DNA from: Streptomyces cacaoi
Lineage (GTDB): Bacteria > Actinomycetota > Actinomycetes > Streptomycetales > Streptomycetaceae
NCBI RefSeq assembly: GCF_006539165.1
Contig: NZ_BJMM01000028.1
Location: 1-64,000, forward strand
Direction of reading: 5' to 3'
Length of the DNA: 64,000 nt
Positions 33,310-42,276 of the stretch are shown here, piece after piece. Below the pieces are notes generated by a model, which saw only the letters and a list, made by a program, of their open reading frames with translations, searched no databases and was not told the DNA's origin. Every line of letters starts with the position of its first letter. The stretch's first letter is position 1. Both the position numbers and the translations under genes were made by a program.

Positions 33310-34083
33310 ATGGTAGGGGCTCCACTGGACACCACCAGAGCCGACAGGGGAGGTGCGGCTGCGATCCAGGACCGCTCGGTCGTCGCACGACTGCGCAGAA
33401 CGCTGGGGCAGCCGAAATCCGTGAACAACACTGCTGACCAGGCCCGCACCGCCGACTCCGCGACCACGGCGACTTTCGACACCGATGCGGATGCGCAGGC
33501 GTGGACCCCTCCGTCCTGGGAGGAGATCGTCAGCACGCACAGCGCACGGGTCTACCGCCTCGCCTACCGCCTGACGGGCAACCAGCACGACGCCGAGGAC
33601 CTCACACAGGAGGTCTTCGTCCGCGTCTTCCGCTCGCTGTCCACCTACACGCCCGGCACGTTCGAGGGCTGGCTGCACCGGATCACCACCAACCTGTTCC
33701 TGGACACGGTCCGGCGCAAGCAGCGCATCCGCTTCGACGCCCTCGCCGACGACGCCGCCGAGCGGCTGCCCAGCCGTGAGCCCACCCCGCAACAGCACTT
33801 CAACGACACGCACTTCGACGCCGATGTGCAGCAGGCGCTGGACACGCTGGCGCCCGAATTCCGCGCCGCCGTCGTCCTCTGCGACATCGAGGGCCTCTCC
33901 TACGAGGAGATCGCCGCGACCCTGGGCGTCAAGCTCGGCACCGTCCGCAGCCGGATCCACCGCGGGCGCTCGCATCTGCGCAAGTCCCTCCAGCACCGTT
34001 CGCCGGCCGCCCGCGCCGAGCAGCAGCGCGCCCTGAGCGCGATGGTGCCTGCGGCCCGTACCGGGGAGGTGGGAGCGGAGTGA
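33310..34083 (+). CDS. sigE: ECF RNA polymerase sigma factor SigE
   Basis: A 257-aa extracytoplasmic-function sigma factor. Region 2 is HSARVYRLAYRLTGNQHDAE with DLTQEVFVRVFRSL, and region 4 contains VLCDIEGLSYEEIAATLGVK and TVRSRIHRGRSHL. A long unconserved N-terminus (about 75 residues) precedes region 2. ATG at 33310 is preferred over GTG at 33304 because AGGAG lies 8 nt upstream of the ATG. The downstream genes for a zinc anti-sigma factor, HtrA and TatB identify it as the orthologue of mycobacterial SigE (envelope stress), not of the S. coelicolor protein also called SigE. The anti-sigma gene overlaps it by 4 nt. Confidence 0.92.
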   Translation: MVGAPLDTTRADRGGAAAIQDRSVVARLRRTLGQPKSVNNTADQARTADSATTATFDTDADAQAWTPPSWEEIVSTHSARVYRLAYRLTGNQHDAEDLTQEVFVRVFRSLSTYTPGTFEGWLHRITTNLFLDTVRRKQRIRFDALADDAAERLPSREPTPQQHFNDTHFDADVQQALDTLAPEFRAAVVLCDIEGLSYEEIAATLGVKLGTVRSRIHRGRSHLRKSLQHRSPAARAEQQRALSAMVPAARTGEVGAE

Positions 34084-35213
34084 CGCCTGCCGAGCACCAT
34101 CTCGGAGACCGACTGGCGGCGCTCGTCGACGGCGAGCTGGGGCACGACGCCCGCGAACGCGTCCTCGCGCATCTGGCGACCTGCGCCGGCTGCAAGGCCG
34201 AGGCCGACGAACAACGCCGTCTCAAGGACGTCTTCGCCGGGACAGCCCCGCCACCTCCCTCGGCGGGGCTGCTCGCGCGTCTCCAGGGCCTGCCCGCCGG
34301 AGGCGATCTGCTGCCGGGCGGGTCCGAGGACGGGGACGGGCCCGGATCACCCGGCGACGGCCCCGGCTCCTCCGCCGGCCCGGCCGAGCCCGCGCTCCTG
34401 GAGACGTCCGGCATCCGCACGCCCGACGGCGCGCCCTGGGCGTTCGGCCCGCCGGCCGGCGGCGGCTTCCCCACCGGCGGGCGGGGGCGCAGTCCGCTCA
34501 CCCCGCAGCGCGGCTTCCGGATACATGAACCGGCCCGCGCCGAGCGGGCGGAGCGCTCCGCGTCCCGCGGCCGGCGCTTCGCCTTCGCCGCGGCCGGTGC
34601 CTTCTCGCTCGCCGCCCTCGCCCTCGGCGGCACCCTGGCCTCCGGGGCCGGCACCTCCACCGTCGCGCAGGGGGACGGCTCGGGCGCCTCCGCCGGCCCC
34701 GTGCGCTCCGCCTCCTCCAACGGCGGCGGCAGCTCCCGCGACACCCGGCGCCGCGGCACCGACGAGACCCGCGGCAGCGCGGGCGAGGACGACGGCGCGC
34801 TGCGCTCCCTGTCCGCCTCCGCGCTCGCCGCCGGGGCCGTCCGCGGCATCTCCCGGCCCGGCAGCCGGTACGGCGTCGAGACGGCCACGCCCTCGCTGCT
34901 GTCCCTCGTCGACGCCCCGCCCCGCGGCCCCCTCCAGCGTCCCGTCGACGCCTCCCTCACCACGGCACTCGGCCGCGGCCCCGCGCCGCAGGGGCTCACC
35001 CTCTCCTCGTCGCCGCCCGGCCTGGCCGCCGCCCCGTCCCTCACCGGCGGCCACAGCCTGCTGACACCCCGCCCGTACCGCGCCCCCAGCGCCCTCAGCA
35101 CGCAGGACCCGGCGCCGCCGCGTGCCCGGCAGGACCCGGCGCCCCTCTCCTCCGCCGCCGCGGTGTCCGCCTCCGGCAGCCCCCGGTTCCCCGGCCCCCC
35201 GGCCGGCGGCTGA
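34080..35213 (+). CDS. rseA: membrane anti-sigma factor, zinc-binding (RseA-like)
   Basis: A 377-aa protein. The N-terminal anti-sigma domain has the zinc motif His31-x3-Cys35-x2-Cys38 (HLATCAGC). A membrane segment (FAFAAAGAFSLAALALGG) lies at about residues 166-185, and a long Ser/Pro/Ala/Gly-rich outer part follows. The start GTG at 34080 overlaps the sigE stop, so sigma and anti-sigma factor are made together. It should hold SigE at the membrane until envelope stress triggers release. M. tuberculosis RseA is shorter and mostly soluble; the added membrane segment and long outer tail suggest signal input from outside. Confidence 0.85.
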   Translation: MTPAEHHLGDRLAALVDGELGHDARERVLAHLATCAGCKAEADEQRRLKDVFAGTAPPPPSAGLLARLQGLPAGGDLLPGGSEDGDGPGSPGDGPGSSAGPAEPALLETSGIRTPDGAPWAFGPPAGGGFPTGGRGRSPLTPQRGFRIHEPARAERAERSASRGRRFAFAAAGAFSLAALALGGTLASGAGTSTVAQGDGSGASAGPVRSASSNGGGSSRDTRRRGTDETRGSAGEDDGALRSLSASALAAGAVRGISRPGSRYGVETATPSLLSLVDAPPRGPLQRPVDASLTTALGRGPAPQGLTLSSSPPGLAAAPSLTGGHSLLTPRPYRAPSALSTQDPAPPRARQDPAPLSSAAAVSASGSPRFPGPPAGG

Positions 35214-35329
35214 GCCCCCGGCGCCGCTGTGCGGCTCCGCCCGCACCTGGTTGAATCACTGTCCGGCAACGGTCGCCCGGCGCGCACGCGGTGCCCGGGC
35301 GAGCAGTGCGGGTGAACAGTGGGGAGAGC

Positions 35330-37435
35330 ATGGACGAGGGGAAGGCCGGCAAGCAGGCGCCCAAGTGGTGGAGCCGTCCACGCAGGGCGCTGGGCAGACA
35401 GCCGGGCCCGCGGCCAGGGACCGGCCACACCGCACCGGACGAGGCCGCAGCGCAGCACACCGCACCGGAGAGCGCCCTGCCGGAGCGCGCCGACAGCCCC
35501 CGGCCCGGCTCCGGCTCGTCCGCGGCCGGGCCCGCGCGGGAGGCCGACGCTGCCGCGTCCGCCCCACAGCGGGACGGACGTTCCCCGGAAGGTGTGAATT
35601 CGCCCCCGCGGTACGCGAGTTCCAGCACACCGACCACACCCGGCCCCGGCCCCCTGCCGCCCTTCACGGCCGCGCCGGGGGAGGCCGCTTCCGCGCCCGG
35701 GGCCGAGGCATCCACGCCCGAGCGGCCGTCCGGAGCGGGAGGGGGAGCCGCACCAGGTGCCGGAGCCGGACCCCGGCCCGGGGCCGGTACCGGAGCCGCC
35801 GAGGCTGAAGACGGCCGGGCCCCGGAGCCGTACGGCCGGGCCACGAAGCCGTCCGGCCCGGGCTCCGAGGCCGCCGGGCCGGATCTCGAAGCGTCCGGGC
35901 GGGGTGCCGGGGCGTCCGTGCCGCCGCCGCGGGAGCGGCCGCTGCACGGGGAGGACCCGTATGCGACGCCCCCGTACGGCGGGCCGGGCCCCTGGGCGCC
36001 CGCGCCGCCCGTGCAACTGCCGCACACCACGCCCGCCCACGGGGTCCCGCTGCCGCCGGTGACGACCACCCCGCCGTACGGCGTGCCCACCGGGCCGACG
36101 GGGCCGACGGGGCCGCGCTACGAGCCCTGGGCGGCGCAGGCTCCCGCACACCGGGAGCCGGCCGCCGGTCCGCTCCCGGCCCCGGGGGCGCCCGCGCCGC
36201 TGCCTGCCGCGCTGCCGGTCGCGGGGGCGCCCGGAGGCGGCGGGACCGCCCCGCTCGGCCCGGAGGGGCCCGGTGGACCGCTGCCGCCGGCGGGCACGGC
36301 CACCGGCCGTCCGGGGCACGGTGGGCGCCGCCGGTCCCGGCTGGTGCTCGGCGCGGTGGTGCTGGCGCTGGTGGCCGGGGGAGTGGGCGGGCTGGTCGGG
36401 GCGCAGCTGGAGCGCAACGGCGGTTTCGGGGACGTACGGCTGCCGCAGGTGTCGGCGGAGCCGGGCACGGAGGGCAAGCGCTCCCGGGACAGCATCGCGG
36501 GCATCGCCCGTGCCGCGCTGCCCGGCGTCGTCACCCTGCACGCCGAGAGCCGGGAGGGCGAGGCCACGGGCACCGGCTTCGTGCTGGACGAGCGCGGCCA
36601 CATCCTCACCAACAACCATGTGGTGGCCGGTGCGGAGCCCGACGGTTCGGTCCAGGTCACGTTCAACGGCGGCCGGTCGGCACCCGGCCGGGTCGTCGGA
36701 CAGGACGGGGGCTACGACCTGGCCGTGGTGAAGGTCTCCGGCGTCGGCGGGCTCAAGCCGCTGCCGCTGGGGGATTCCGACGCGGTGCGGGTGGGCGATC
36801 CGGTCGTGGCGATCGGTGCGCCGTACGACCTGGACGGCACCGTCACCACCGGCATCGTGAGCGCGAAGGAGCGGCCGATCACGGCGGGCGGCGAGGAGCC
36901 GGGCAGCGAGATGAGCTACGTCGACGCGCTCCAGACGGACGCGCCGATCAATCCGGGCAACTCGGGCGGGCCGCTGGTCGACGCGCGGGGCCGGGTGATC
37001 GGCATCAACAGCGCGATGAAGGCGCCCGGGGGCGGTTCGGGCCTGCCGGGTGAGGAGAGCGGCGGGAGCATCGGCGTCGGCTTCGCGATCCCGGTGAACC
37101 AGGGGCGGCGGGTGGCCGAAGAGCTGATCAACGACGGCCGGGCCACCCACCCGGTGATGGGCATCACCCTGGACACCGGGTACGGCGGTGAGGGCGCGCG
37201 GATCGCCGCGCCCGCCGGCGGCCGCCGCGGGGTCGCGGAGGACGGACCGGCGGACGAGGCGGGGCTCAGGGACGGCGATGTGGTGACCGAGGCGGGCGGC
37301 AGGCCGGTGCACGACGCCGAGGAGCTGATCGTCCGGATCCGCAGTCACCGTCCGGGCGACGAACTGGAGGTGACCGTCCGCCGGGGCGGCAAGGAACGTG
37401 CGATGACGGTGCGGCTGGGCTCGGCCACCGGATGA
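35330..37435 (+). CDS. htrA: HtrA/DegP-like membrane-anchored serine protease with PDZ domain
   Basis: A 701-aa protein. Residues 1 to about 330 are a Pro/Gly/Ala-rich cytoplasmic extension, and one membrane segment (LVLGAVVLALVAGGVGGLVG) lies at about 338-357. The trypsin-like domain has the triad His430 (NNHVV), Asp463 (YDLAVV) and Ser545 (GNSGGPL). A C-terminal PDZ domain (DEAGLRDGDVVTEAGGRPVH) follows. It degrades misfolded envelope proteins and belongs to the SigE response. ATG at 35330 is chosen for the GGGGAGAG just upstream. The N-terminal extension is several times longer than usual for the family. Confidence 0.9.
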   Translation: MDEGKAGKQAPKWWSRPRRALGRQPGPRPGTGHTAPDEAAAQHTAPESALPERADSPRPGSGSSAAGPAREADAAASAPQRDGRSPEGVNSPPRYASSSTPTTPGPGPLPPFTAAPGEAASAPGAEASTPERPSGAGGGAAPGAGAGPRPGAGTGAAEAEDGRAPEPYGRATKPSGPGSEAAGPDLEASGRGAGASVPPPRERPLHGEDPYATPPYGGPGPWAPAPPVQLPHTTPAHGVPLPPVTTTPPYGVPTGPTGPTGPRYEPWAAQAPAHREPAAGPLPAPGAPAPLPAALPVAGAPGGGGTAPLGPEGPGGPLPPAGTATGRPGHGGRRRSRLVLGAVVLALVAGGVGGLVGAQLERNGGFGDVRLPQVSAEPGTEGKRSRDSIAGIARAALPGVVTLHAESREGEATGTGFVLDERGHILTNNHVVAGAEPDGSVQVTFNGGRSAPGRVVGQDGGYDLAVVKVSGVGGLKPLPLGDSDAVRVGDPVVAIGAPYDLDGTVTTGIVSAKERPITAGGEEPGSEMSYVDALQTDAPINPGNSGGPLVDARGRVIGINSAMKAPGGGSGLPGEESGGSIGVGFAIPVNQGRRVAEELINDGRATHPVMGITLDTGYGGEGARIAAPAGGRRGVAEDGPADEAGLRDGDVVTEAGGRPVHDAEELIVRIRSHRPGDELEVTVRRGGKERAMTVRLGSATG

Positions 37436-37573
37436 GGCGGCGACGCGCCGTCGTGGCCGCTTTCCGCGCTCCTCGGGCACCGGGGTGCGAGGGCGGGGTC
37501 CCGCTCACGGGGCACGGGCGGGTACCGTGACATCTGGCCGCAAGGGCTGAGGACGGAGTGAGGGAGCTGCACG

Positions 37574-38080
37574 GTGTTCTTCGACATAGGACCGCTGGAG
37601 CTGGTCACGCTCATCGTCCTCGCCGTGCTCATCTTCGGCCCGGACAAGCTGCCCAAGGTGATCCAGGACGTCGCGGCCTTCATCCGCAAGGTGCGGGCCT
37701 TCTCCGACAACGCCAAGGAAGACATCCGCTCGGAGCTGGGGCCGGAGTTCAAGGACTTCGAGTTCGAGGATCTGAACCCGAAGACCTTCGCGCGCAAGCA
37801 CCTGATGAACAACGACGACCTGGGCATCAAGGAGATCCGCAACAGCTTCGATCTGCGCAAGGAGCTGGGCGAGGTCACGGACGCCGTCAACGGCACCGAG
37901 CGCTCCGGGTCCGAGGGGACGGACGAGGGCAAGCTGAGCCTGTCCAAGGGCGCCCCCGCCCCGAGCACGAAGATCGACATGTCCAAGAAGAAGAACGGCT
38001 CCGGTGGTGCGGGTGAGGGCTCGGGCCCGGCCGCGCAGCGCCCCGCCGACCCGCCGCCGTTCGACGCCGACGCCACCTGA
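37574..38080 (+). CDS. tatB: Sec-independent protein translocase TatB
   Basis: A 168-aa protein. The N-terminal MFFDIGPLELVTLIVLAVLI and the following FGPDKLPK hinge are diagnostic of TatB, and an amphipathic helix (about residues 25-50) and an acidic/Lys-rich C-terminus follow. It works with TatA and TatC to export folded proteins. The start is GTG at 37574. It lies 138 nt after htrA; the linkage sigE-rseA-htrA-tatB is conserved in actinobacteria. TACCGT just upstream could be a separate promoter. Confidence 0.94.
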   Translation: MFFDIGPLELVTLIVLAVLIFGPDKLPKVIQDVAAFIRKVRAFSDNAKEDIRSELGPEFKDFEFEDLNPKTFARKHLMNNDDLGIKEIRNSFDLRKELGEVTDAVNGTERSGSEGTDEGKLSLSKGAPAPSTKIDMSKKKNGSGGAGEGSGPAAQRPADPPPFDADAT

Positions 38081-38216
38081 GGGCGTGTCAGCCCGTACGG
38101 GTGTGCCCCTTCCCGGCCGTCCACGACCTGGGACATCTGAGGCGTTTGCCGTCCATCTCGCCCCCGCATAGGGGTGCGATGCCACAGCCATGCCCGCCGC
38201 CGCACATCCCTGTGGC

Positions 38217-38222
38217 TATCCT
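38217..38222 (+). promoter_or_regulatory. -10-like box TATCCT upstream of the 217-aa hypothetical gene
   Basis: TATCCT lies 75 nt before the ATG at 38297. No clear -35. AGGAGG lies 10 nt before the ATG. Confidence 0.35.
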
Positions 38223-38296
38223 CCCTGTGTCCGGGGAAGCCCTCCACGAGAGATTCGGCTGCCCATGACACAGGGCAATGAGGAGGCGTCGCACAG

Positions 38297-38950
38297 ATGG
38301 AGACGACGAGTCGGCTAGCCGGGGAATCCGGGCCCGCCGCGCAGGGGGTGCCCGGCGCGCGGCGGGCGGTGGACGGCTTTCTGATGGCCGCCTTTCCCTG
38401 GTACGGCCTGGACGCGGCCTTCACCGGGCCGCGCTGGCTGCTCCAGGTCGGTACGGCGGCCGACGGGACGGTCGAACACGGGTCCACGGGGCACGGCGAC
38501 GAGCCTTCCCTCCGGGTGGAGGCCAGCCCGGACGAACAGAGCTTCGCGGTCGTGGTGACGGTCGCGAGCCGCCCGGTGCGGCGCAGCGCGGACGGCACGG
38601 GAACCCTGGAGGCGACCTCCGTCTCCACGGCCGCCTGGCTGGCCGGTTCGGGGCTGCTGTCCTGCACCTTCCCGATGGAGATGGACCACACGCTGCGCCA
38701 GGACTGGCTGGACCAGCAGACCGGCGTCGCCTGGGAGCTGGCGGACGATCTGGAGGGGCCCGGCTGGCGCACCCTCTCGCTGCCCGTGGACGGCGAGCCG
38801 GCGGACTTCCACTACCGCGAGTCGGAGTACGGCTGGGTGCTCGCGGGGCCCGCGCGGGACGGGGTGCACCTCGGCGCCTACGGCCGCGGTATGAGCGCCT
38901 ACGGCCTGGGCTTCTCCGTCGTCGACGACCTCACCGCCTACGAGCGCTGA
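38297..38950 (+). CDS. conserved hypothetical protein
   Basis: A 217-aa soluble protein with no signal peptide or membrane segment. The middle has aromatic-rich segments (FPWYGLDAAFTGPRWLLQV; DFHYRESEYGWVLAGPARDG) and the end is YGLGFSVVDDLTAYER. No domain is recognised; it looks like a streptomycete-specific conserved protein. ATG at 38297 is preceded by AGGAGG. A 22-bp terminator follows, so it is transcribed alone. Its function cannot be inferred from neighbours. Confidence 0.75.
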   Translation: METTSRLAGESGPAAQGVPGARRAVDGFLMAAFPWYGLDAAFTGPRWLLQVGTAADGTVEHGSTGHGDEPSLRVEASPDEQSFAVVVTVASRPVRRSADGTGTLEATSVSTAAWLAGSGLLSCTFPMEMDHTLRQDWLDQQTGVAWELADDLEGPGWRTLSLPVDGEPADFHYRESEYGWVLAGPARDGVHLGAYGRGMSAYGLGFSVVDDLTAYER

Positions 38951-38977
38951 CCGGGCTCGGGCCCGGCCCGCCGCACC

Positions 38978-39029
38978 GCAGCCGAAGGGCCCCGTACGCA
39001 CACATCGGCGTACGGGGCCCTTCGGCTGC
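38978..39029. terminator. 22-bp perfect-stem bidirectional terminator
   Basis: Perfect 22-bp inverted arms (38978-38999 and 39008-39029) with the loop ACACATCG. It separates the plus-strand hypothetical gene from the minus-strand mrp gene, whose stop is at 39043, and should work in both directions. It is the longest perfect stem I found in the window. Confidence 0.8.
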
Positions 39030-39042
39030 CTCGGGGAGGCCG

Positions 39043-40200
39043 TCAGAACTTGTTGCTCGGGGTCAGGCCCAGGGACATGCCCGAGAGGCCGCGCTGGCGC
39101 TCACCGAGCTTGCTCGCGATCTTGTGCAGGGCGGCGCCGGCGGGGGAGTCCGGGTCGCTGAGGACCACGGGCTTGCCCTCGTCGCCGCCCTCGCGCATCC
39201 GGATGTCGATGGGGATGCCGCCCAGGACGGGGACCTCGGCGCCGGTGGTCCGCGTCAGCCCCTCGGCGACCTGCTTGCCGCCGCCGGTGCCGAACACGTC
39301 GACCATCTCGTCGCAGTGCGGACACGGCATTCCGGACATGTTCTCGATGACGCCGACGATCTTCTGGTGCGTCTGGACGGCGATCGAGCCGGCCCGCTCG
39401 GCGACCTCGGCGGCGGCCTGCTGCGGCGTCGTGACGACGAGGATCTCCGCGTTCGGGATCAGCTGGGCCACCGAGATGGCGATGTCGCCGGTGCCGGGCG
39501 GCAGGTCGAGCAGGAGGACGTCCAGGTCGCCCCAGTAGACGTCCGCGAGGAACTGCTGGAGGGCGCGGTGCAGCATGGGGCCGCGCCAGACGACGGGGGA
39601 GTTGCCCGGGGTGAACATCCCGATCGAGATGACCTTCACGCCGAACGAGGACGGCGGCATGATCATGTCCTCGACCTGGGTGGGGCGGCCGTCGGCGCCC
39701 AGCATGCGGGGCACGGAGTGCCCGTAGATGTCCGCGTCGACGACGCCGACCTTCAGGCCCTGGGCCGCCAGCGCGGCCGCCAGGTTGACCGTCACCGAGG
39801 ACTTGCCGACGCCGCCCTTGCCGGAGGCCACGCAGTAGACCCGGGTGAGCGAGCCGGGCTGGGCGAACGGGATCTCCCGCTCGGCCTTGCCGCCCCGCAG
39901 GGAGGCCGCCAGCTCGCGGCGCTGCTCGTCGCTCATCACGTCCAGCTCGACGCTGACGCCGGTGACGCCGGGGACGCGGCGGACCGCCTCGGTCACACGG
40001 GAGGTGATGGTGTCGCGCAGCGGGCAGCCGGAGACCGTCAGATACACCCCGACGTCCACGGCGCCGTCCGGCGAGATGGCGATGGACTTGACCATCCCCA
40101 GGTCGGTGATCGGCCGGTGGATCTCCGGATCGTCCACCGTCGCGAGCGCCTCGCGCACCGCGTCCTCGGTGGGGGTGAAGTCCTGGGTCTCGGTAGCCAT
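39043..40200 (-). CDS. mrp: Mrp/ApbC family iron-sulfur cluster carrier ATPase
   Basis: A 385-aa P-loop ATPase. An N-terminal MIP18/DUF59 domain (about residues 8-90, LATVDDPEIHRPITDLGMV) precedes the deviant Walker A CVASGKGGVGKSS at about 123-135 and the NTPase core. The CxxC pair Cys293/Cys296 (MPCPHC) binds the bridging cluster in the dimer. The protein delivers Fe-S clusters to apo-enzymes. ATG at 40200 is the first in frame. It is the first of several minus-strand genes, with DUF1003 upstream by 87 nt. Confidence 0.94.
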   Translation of the reverse strand: MATETQDFTPTEDAVREALATVDDPEIHRPITDLGMVKSIAISPDGAVDVGVYLTVSGCPLRDTITSRVTEAVRRVPGVTGVSVELDVMSDEQRRELAASLRGGKAEREIPFAQPGSLTRVYCVASGKGGVGKSSVTVNLAAALAAQGLKVGVVDADIYGHSVPRMLGADGRPTQVEDMIMPPSSFGVKVISIGMFTPGNSPVVWRGPMLHRALQQFLADVYWGDLDVLLLDLPPGTGDIAISVAQLIPNAEILVVTTPQQAAAEVAERAGSIAVQTHQKIVGVIENMSGMPCPHCDEMVDVFGTGGGKQVAEGLTRTTGAEVPVLGGIPIDIRMREGGDEGKPVVLSDPDSPAGAALHKIASKLGERQRGLSGMSLGLTPSNKF

Positions 40201-40287
40201 GACTCGATGGTACGGCGGTGCGGAGCGGGACGGACAAGGGGCGGGGCAGGGGCGGTCCCGCGCGCGCCGGGCCGGGCGCGGCCCGGC

Positions 40288-40791
40288 TCACCCGCCCTCC
40301 GGCCCGTGCTCCCGCTCGCGGTGCTCCTCCAGCTCCCGCACGAGTTCCTGGAGCTCGGAGCGGATCCAGTCCCGGGTGGCGACCTCGCCCAGGCCCGTGC
40401 GCAGGGCGGCGATCTCCCGGGTGAGGAACTCGGTGTCGGCGATGCTGCGTTCGTTGCGGCTGCGGTCCTGCTCCAGGTTGACCCGGTCGCGGTCGTCCTG
40501 GCGGTTCTGGGCGAGCAGGATGAGCGGGGCCGCGTAGGACGCCTGGAGGGACAGGGCGAGCGTGAGGAAGATGAACGGGTAGCGGTCGAAGCGCAGTTGG
40601 TCGGGGACGACGATGTTCCAGCCGATCCAGATGACGATCACGACCGTCATCCACACCAGGAATCTGCCCGTGCCCAGGAACCGGGCGATCCGCTCGGACG
40701 CCCGGCCGAAGACGTCGGGGTCGTACTCCGGCAGCAGGCTCCGGCGGGGCGCCCGGGGGACGTCCAGCCGGGGCCCTTCCCGCTCAGCCAT
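40288..40791 (-). CDS. DUF1003 domain-containing membrane protein
   Basis: A 167-aa protein with the DUF1003 pattern: two membrane segments (FLVWMTVVIVIWIGWNIVV; FPFIFLTLALSLQASYAAPL region) and the family motif LLAQNRQDDRDRVNLEQDR, followed by a charged coiled coil to the C-terminus. Function unknown. Its ATG overlaps the stop of the MgtE-N gene by 8 nt, so the two are translationally coupled, and it may be a membrane partner for that soluble protein. Confidence 0.92.
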   Translation of the reverse strand: MAEREGPRLDVPRAPRRSLLPEYDPDVFGRASERIARFLGTGRFLVWMTVVIVIWIGWNIVVPDQLRFDRYPFIFLTLALSLQASYAAPLILLAQNRQDDRDRVNLEQDRSRNERSIADTEFLTREIAALRTGLGEVATRDWIRSELQELVRELEEHREREHGPEGG

Positions 40792-42172
40792 CGCGCACCG
40801 CCTCCCCGTCCGTCGTGTTCCCGTCCGCGCTCCGGGCGCCGGCCGCCGCAGCCGTGCCCGGGGCGCCCGGCGGCGCGGTCGCGCCGTCCCGGGCGAGGCC
40901 GGGCAGTCCCTCGGCGGCGGCCTCCTCGCGCCAGTCGTCGGGCAGCAGATGGTCGAGCACGTCGTCGACCGTGACGGCGCCGAGCAGATGCCGGCCCTCG
41001 TCCACGACGGGCGCCGAGACGATGTTGTAGGCGGCCAGATAGCCGGCCAGCGCCGGCAGCGCGGTGCCGGGCGGCAGCGGCCGCAGATCGGTGTCGACGA
41101 GCTGCCCGAGCAGGGTGAACGGCGGCTCGCGCAGCAGTCGTTGGAAGTGCACGACGCCGAGGTACTTGCCGGTGGGGGTCTCGTCCGGCGGCCGGCAGAC
41201 GTACACCTGCGCGGCCAGCGGTGCGGGCAGATCCTCCTGGCGGACGCGGGCCAGCGCCTCGGCGACGCTCGCGTCCGGCCGCAGCACGATCGGTTCGGTC
41301 GTCATCATGCCGCCCGCCGTGCCCTCCTCGTAGGAGAGCAGCCGGCGCACGGGGGCGGCCTCCTGCGGCTGCATCAGGTCGAGCAGCCGGTCCTTCTCGT
41401 CCTCGGGCAGCTCCCCGAGCAGATCGGCGGCGTCGTCCGGGTCCATGGACTCCAGTACGACGGCGGCCCGTTCGTCCTGGAGGGTGCCGAGGATCTCGAC
41501 CTGGTCGTCGTCCGGCAGCTCCTCCAGCACGTCCGCCAGCCGCTCGTCGTGGAGCGCGGCGGCGACCTCGGCCCTGCGCTTGACGGAGAGATGGTGCAGC
41601 ACATTGGCCAGATCGGCGGGGCGCAGCTGTTCGAAGGTGGCGAGCAGATTGGCGGTGCCCTGCTCGGCCTCCTCCAGCGCGAAACCGGTGACGGAGTCCC
41701 AGTCGACGGTGAACGTCTCGCCGCGCCGCTTGCGCAGCCCGCCGCCCTTGCGGCCCCGGCGGACGAACAGCCGGTCGATCTCCCACTCGCGCCGGGCCGG
41801 CAGCCGGGCGAGGCCCACGTCCAGGACGGTGACCTCCTCGCCGCGGTCGTCGCCGTCGACCAGTTCGACCCGGCGGTCCAGCAGTTCGCCGAGGACGAGG
41901 TGCTCGTTGGGGCGCTGCTCGAAGCGCCGCATGTTGAGCACGCCCGTCGTGATGACCTGGCCCGACTCCACGCCCGTCACCCGCGTCATGGGCAGGAAGA
42001 CCCGGCGCCGGCTGACGACCTCCACCACCAGCCCGAGGACGCTGGGCAGCCGCCGCCGGCCGCCCAGCAGCGCGACCACGTCGCGCACGCGCCCGACCTG
42101 GTCGCCGACCGGGTCGAAGACGGCGACTCCGGCCAGGTGGGAGACGAACACCCGGGAAGCGCCCGCTGCCAT
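40784..42172 (-). CDS. MgtE intracellular N domain and CBS domain protein (no channel domain)
   Basis: A 462-aa soluble protein. The N-terminal part (VFDPVGDQVGRVRDVVALL) is a PRC-barrel-like domain. It is followed by the MgtE N superhelical repeats (LATFEQLRPADLANVLHHL; LADVLEELPDDDQVEILGTL) and two CBS domains (GMMTTEPIVLRPDASVAEAL; VSAPVVDEGRHLLGAVTVDD). The five-helix magnesium channel of real MgtE is missing. It therefore looks like a magnesium- or nucleotide-sensing subunit rather than a transporter. The last 50 residues are Ala/Gly-rich. It is the same type as Rv1232c. A hairpin leader lies upstream. Confidence 0.9.
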   Translation of the reverse strand: MAAGASRVFVSHLAGVAVFDPVGDQVGRVRDVVALLGGRRRLPSVLGLVVEVVSRRRVFLPMTRVTGVESGQVITTGVLNMRRFEQRPNEHLVLGELLDRRVELVDGDDRGEEVTVLDVGLARLPARREWEIDRLFVRRGRKGGGLRKRRGETFTVDWDSVTGFALEEAEQGTANLLATFEQLRPADLANVLHHLSVKRRAEVAAALHDERLADVLEELPDDDQVEILGTLQDERAAVVLESMDPDDAADLLGELPEDEKDRLLDLMQPQEAAPVRRLLSYEEGTAGGMMTTEPIVLRPDASVAEALARVRQEDLPAPLAAQVYVCRPPDETPTGKYLGVVHFQRLLREPPFTLLGQLVDTDLRPLPPGTALPALAGYLAAYNIVSAPVVDEGRHLLGAVTVDDVLDHLLPDDWREEAAAEGLPGLARDGATAPPGAPGTAAAAGARSADGNTTDGEAVRDG

Positions 42173-42231
42173 CCGCCCTCCTCGTCGGGCGCCGGCCGCA
42201 CCGTGCCGCTGCGCCGTACGTCGTACACGGC

Positions 42232-42276
42232 GGAAAGCACCTGCTCGTAGCCCCCTGCGGGGAATGGGTGCTTTCT
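42232..42276 (-). promoter_or_regulatory. structured leader upstream of the MgtE-N gene
   Basis: GAAAGCACC at 42233-42241 pairs with GGTGCTTTC at 42267-42275, and the 25-nt loop contains a further CCCC-TGC-GGGG hairpin. On the minus strand it sits about 60-105 nt upstream of the start codon. TAGGCT (complement of 42294-42299) could be the -10 box, which would place the whole structure in the RNA leader. It does not match an M-box that I can recognise. Confidence 0.4.
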
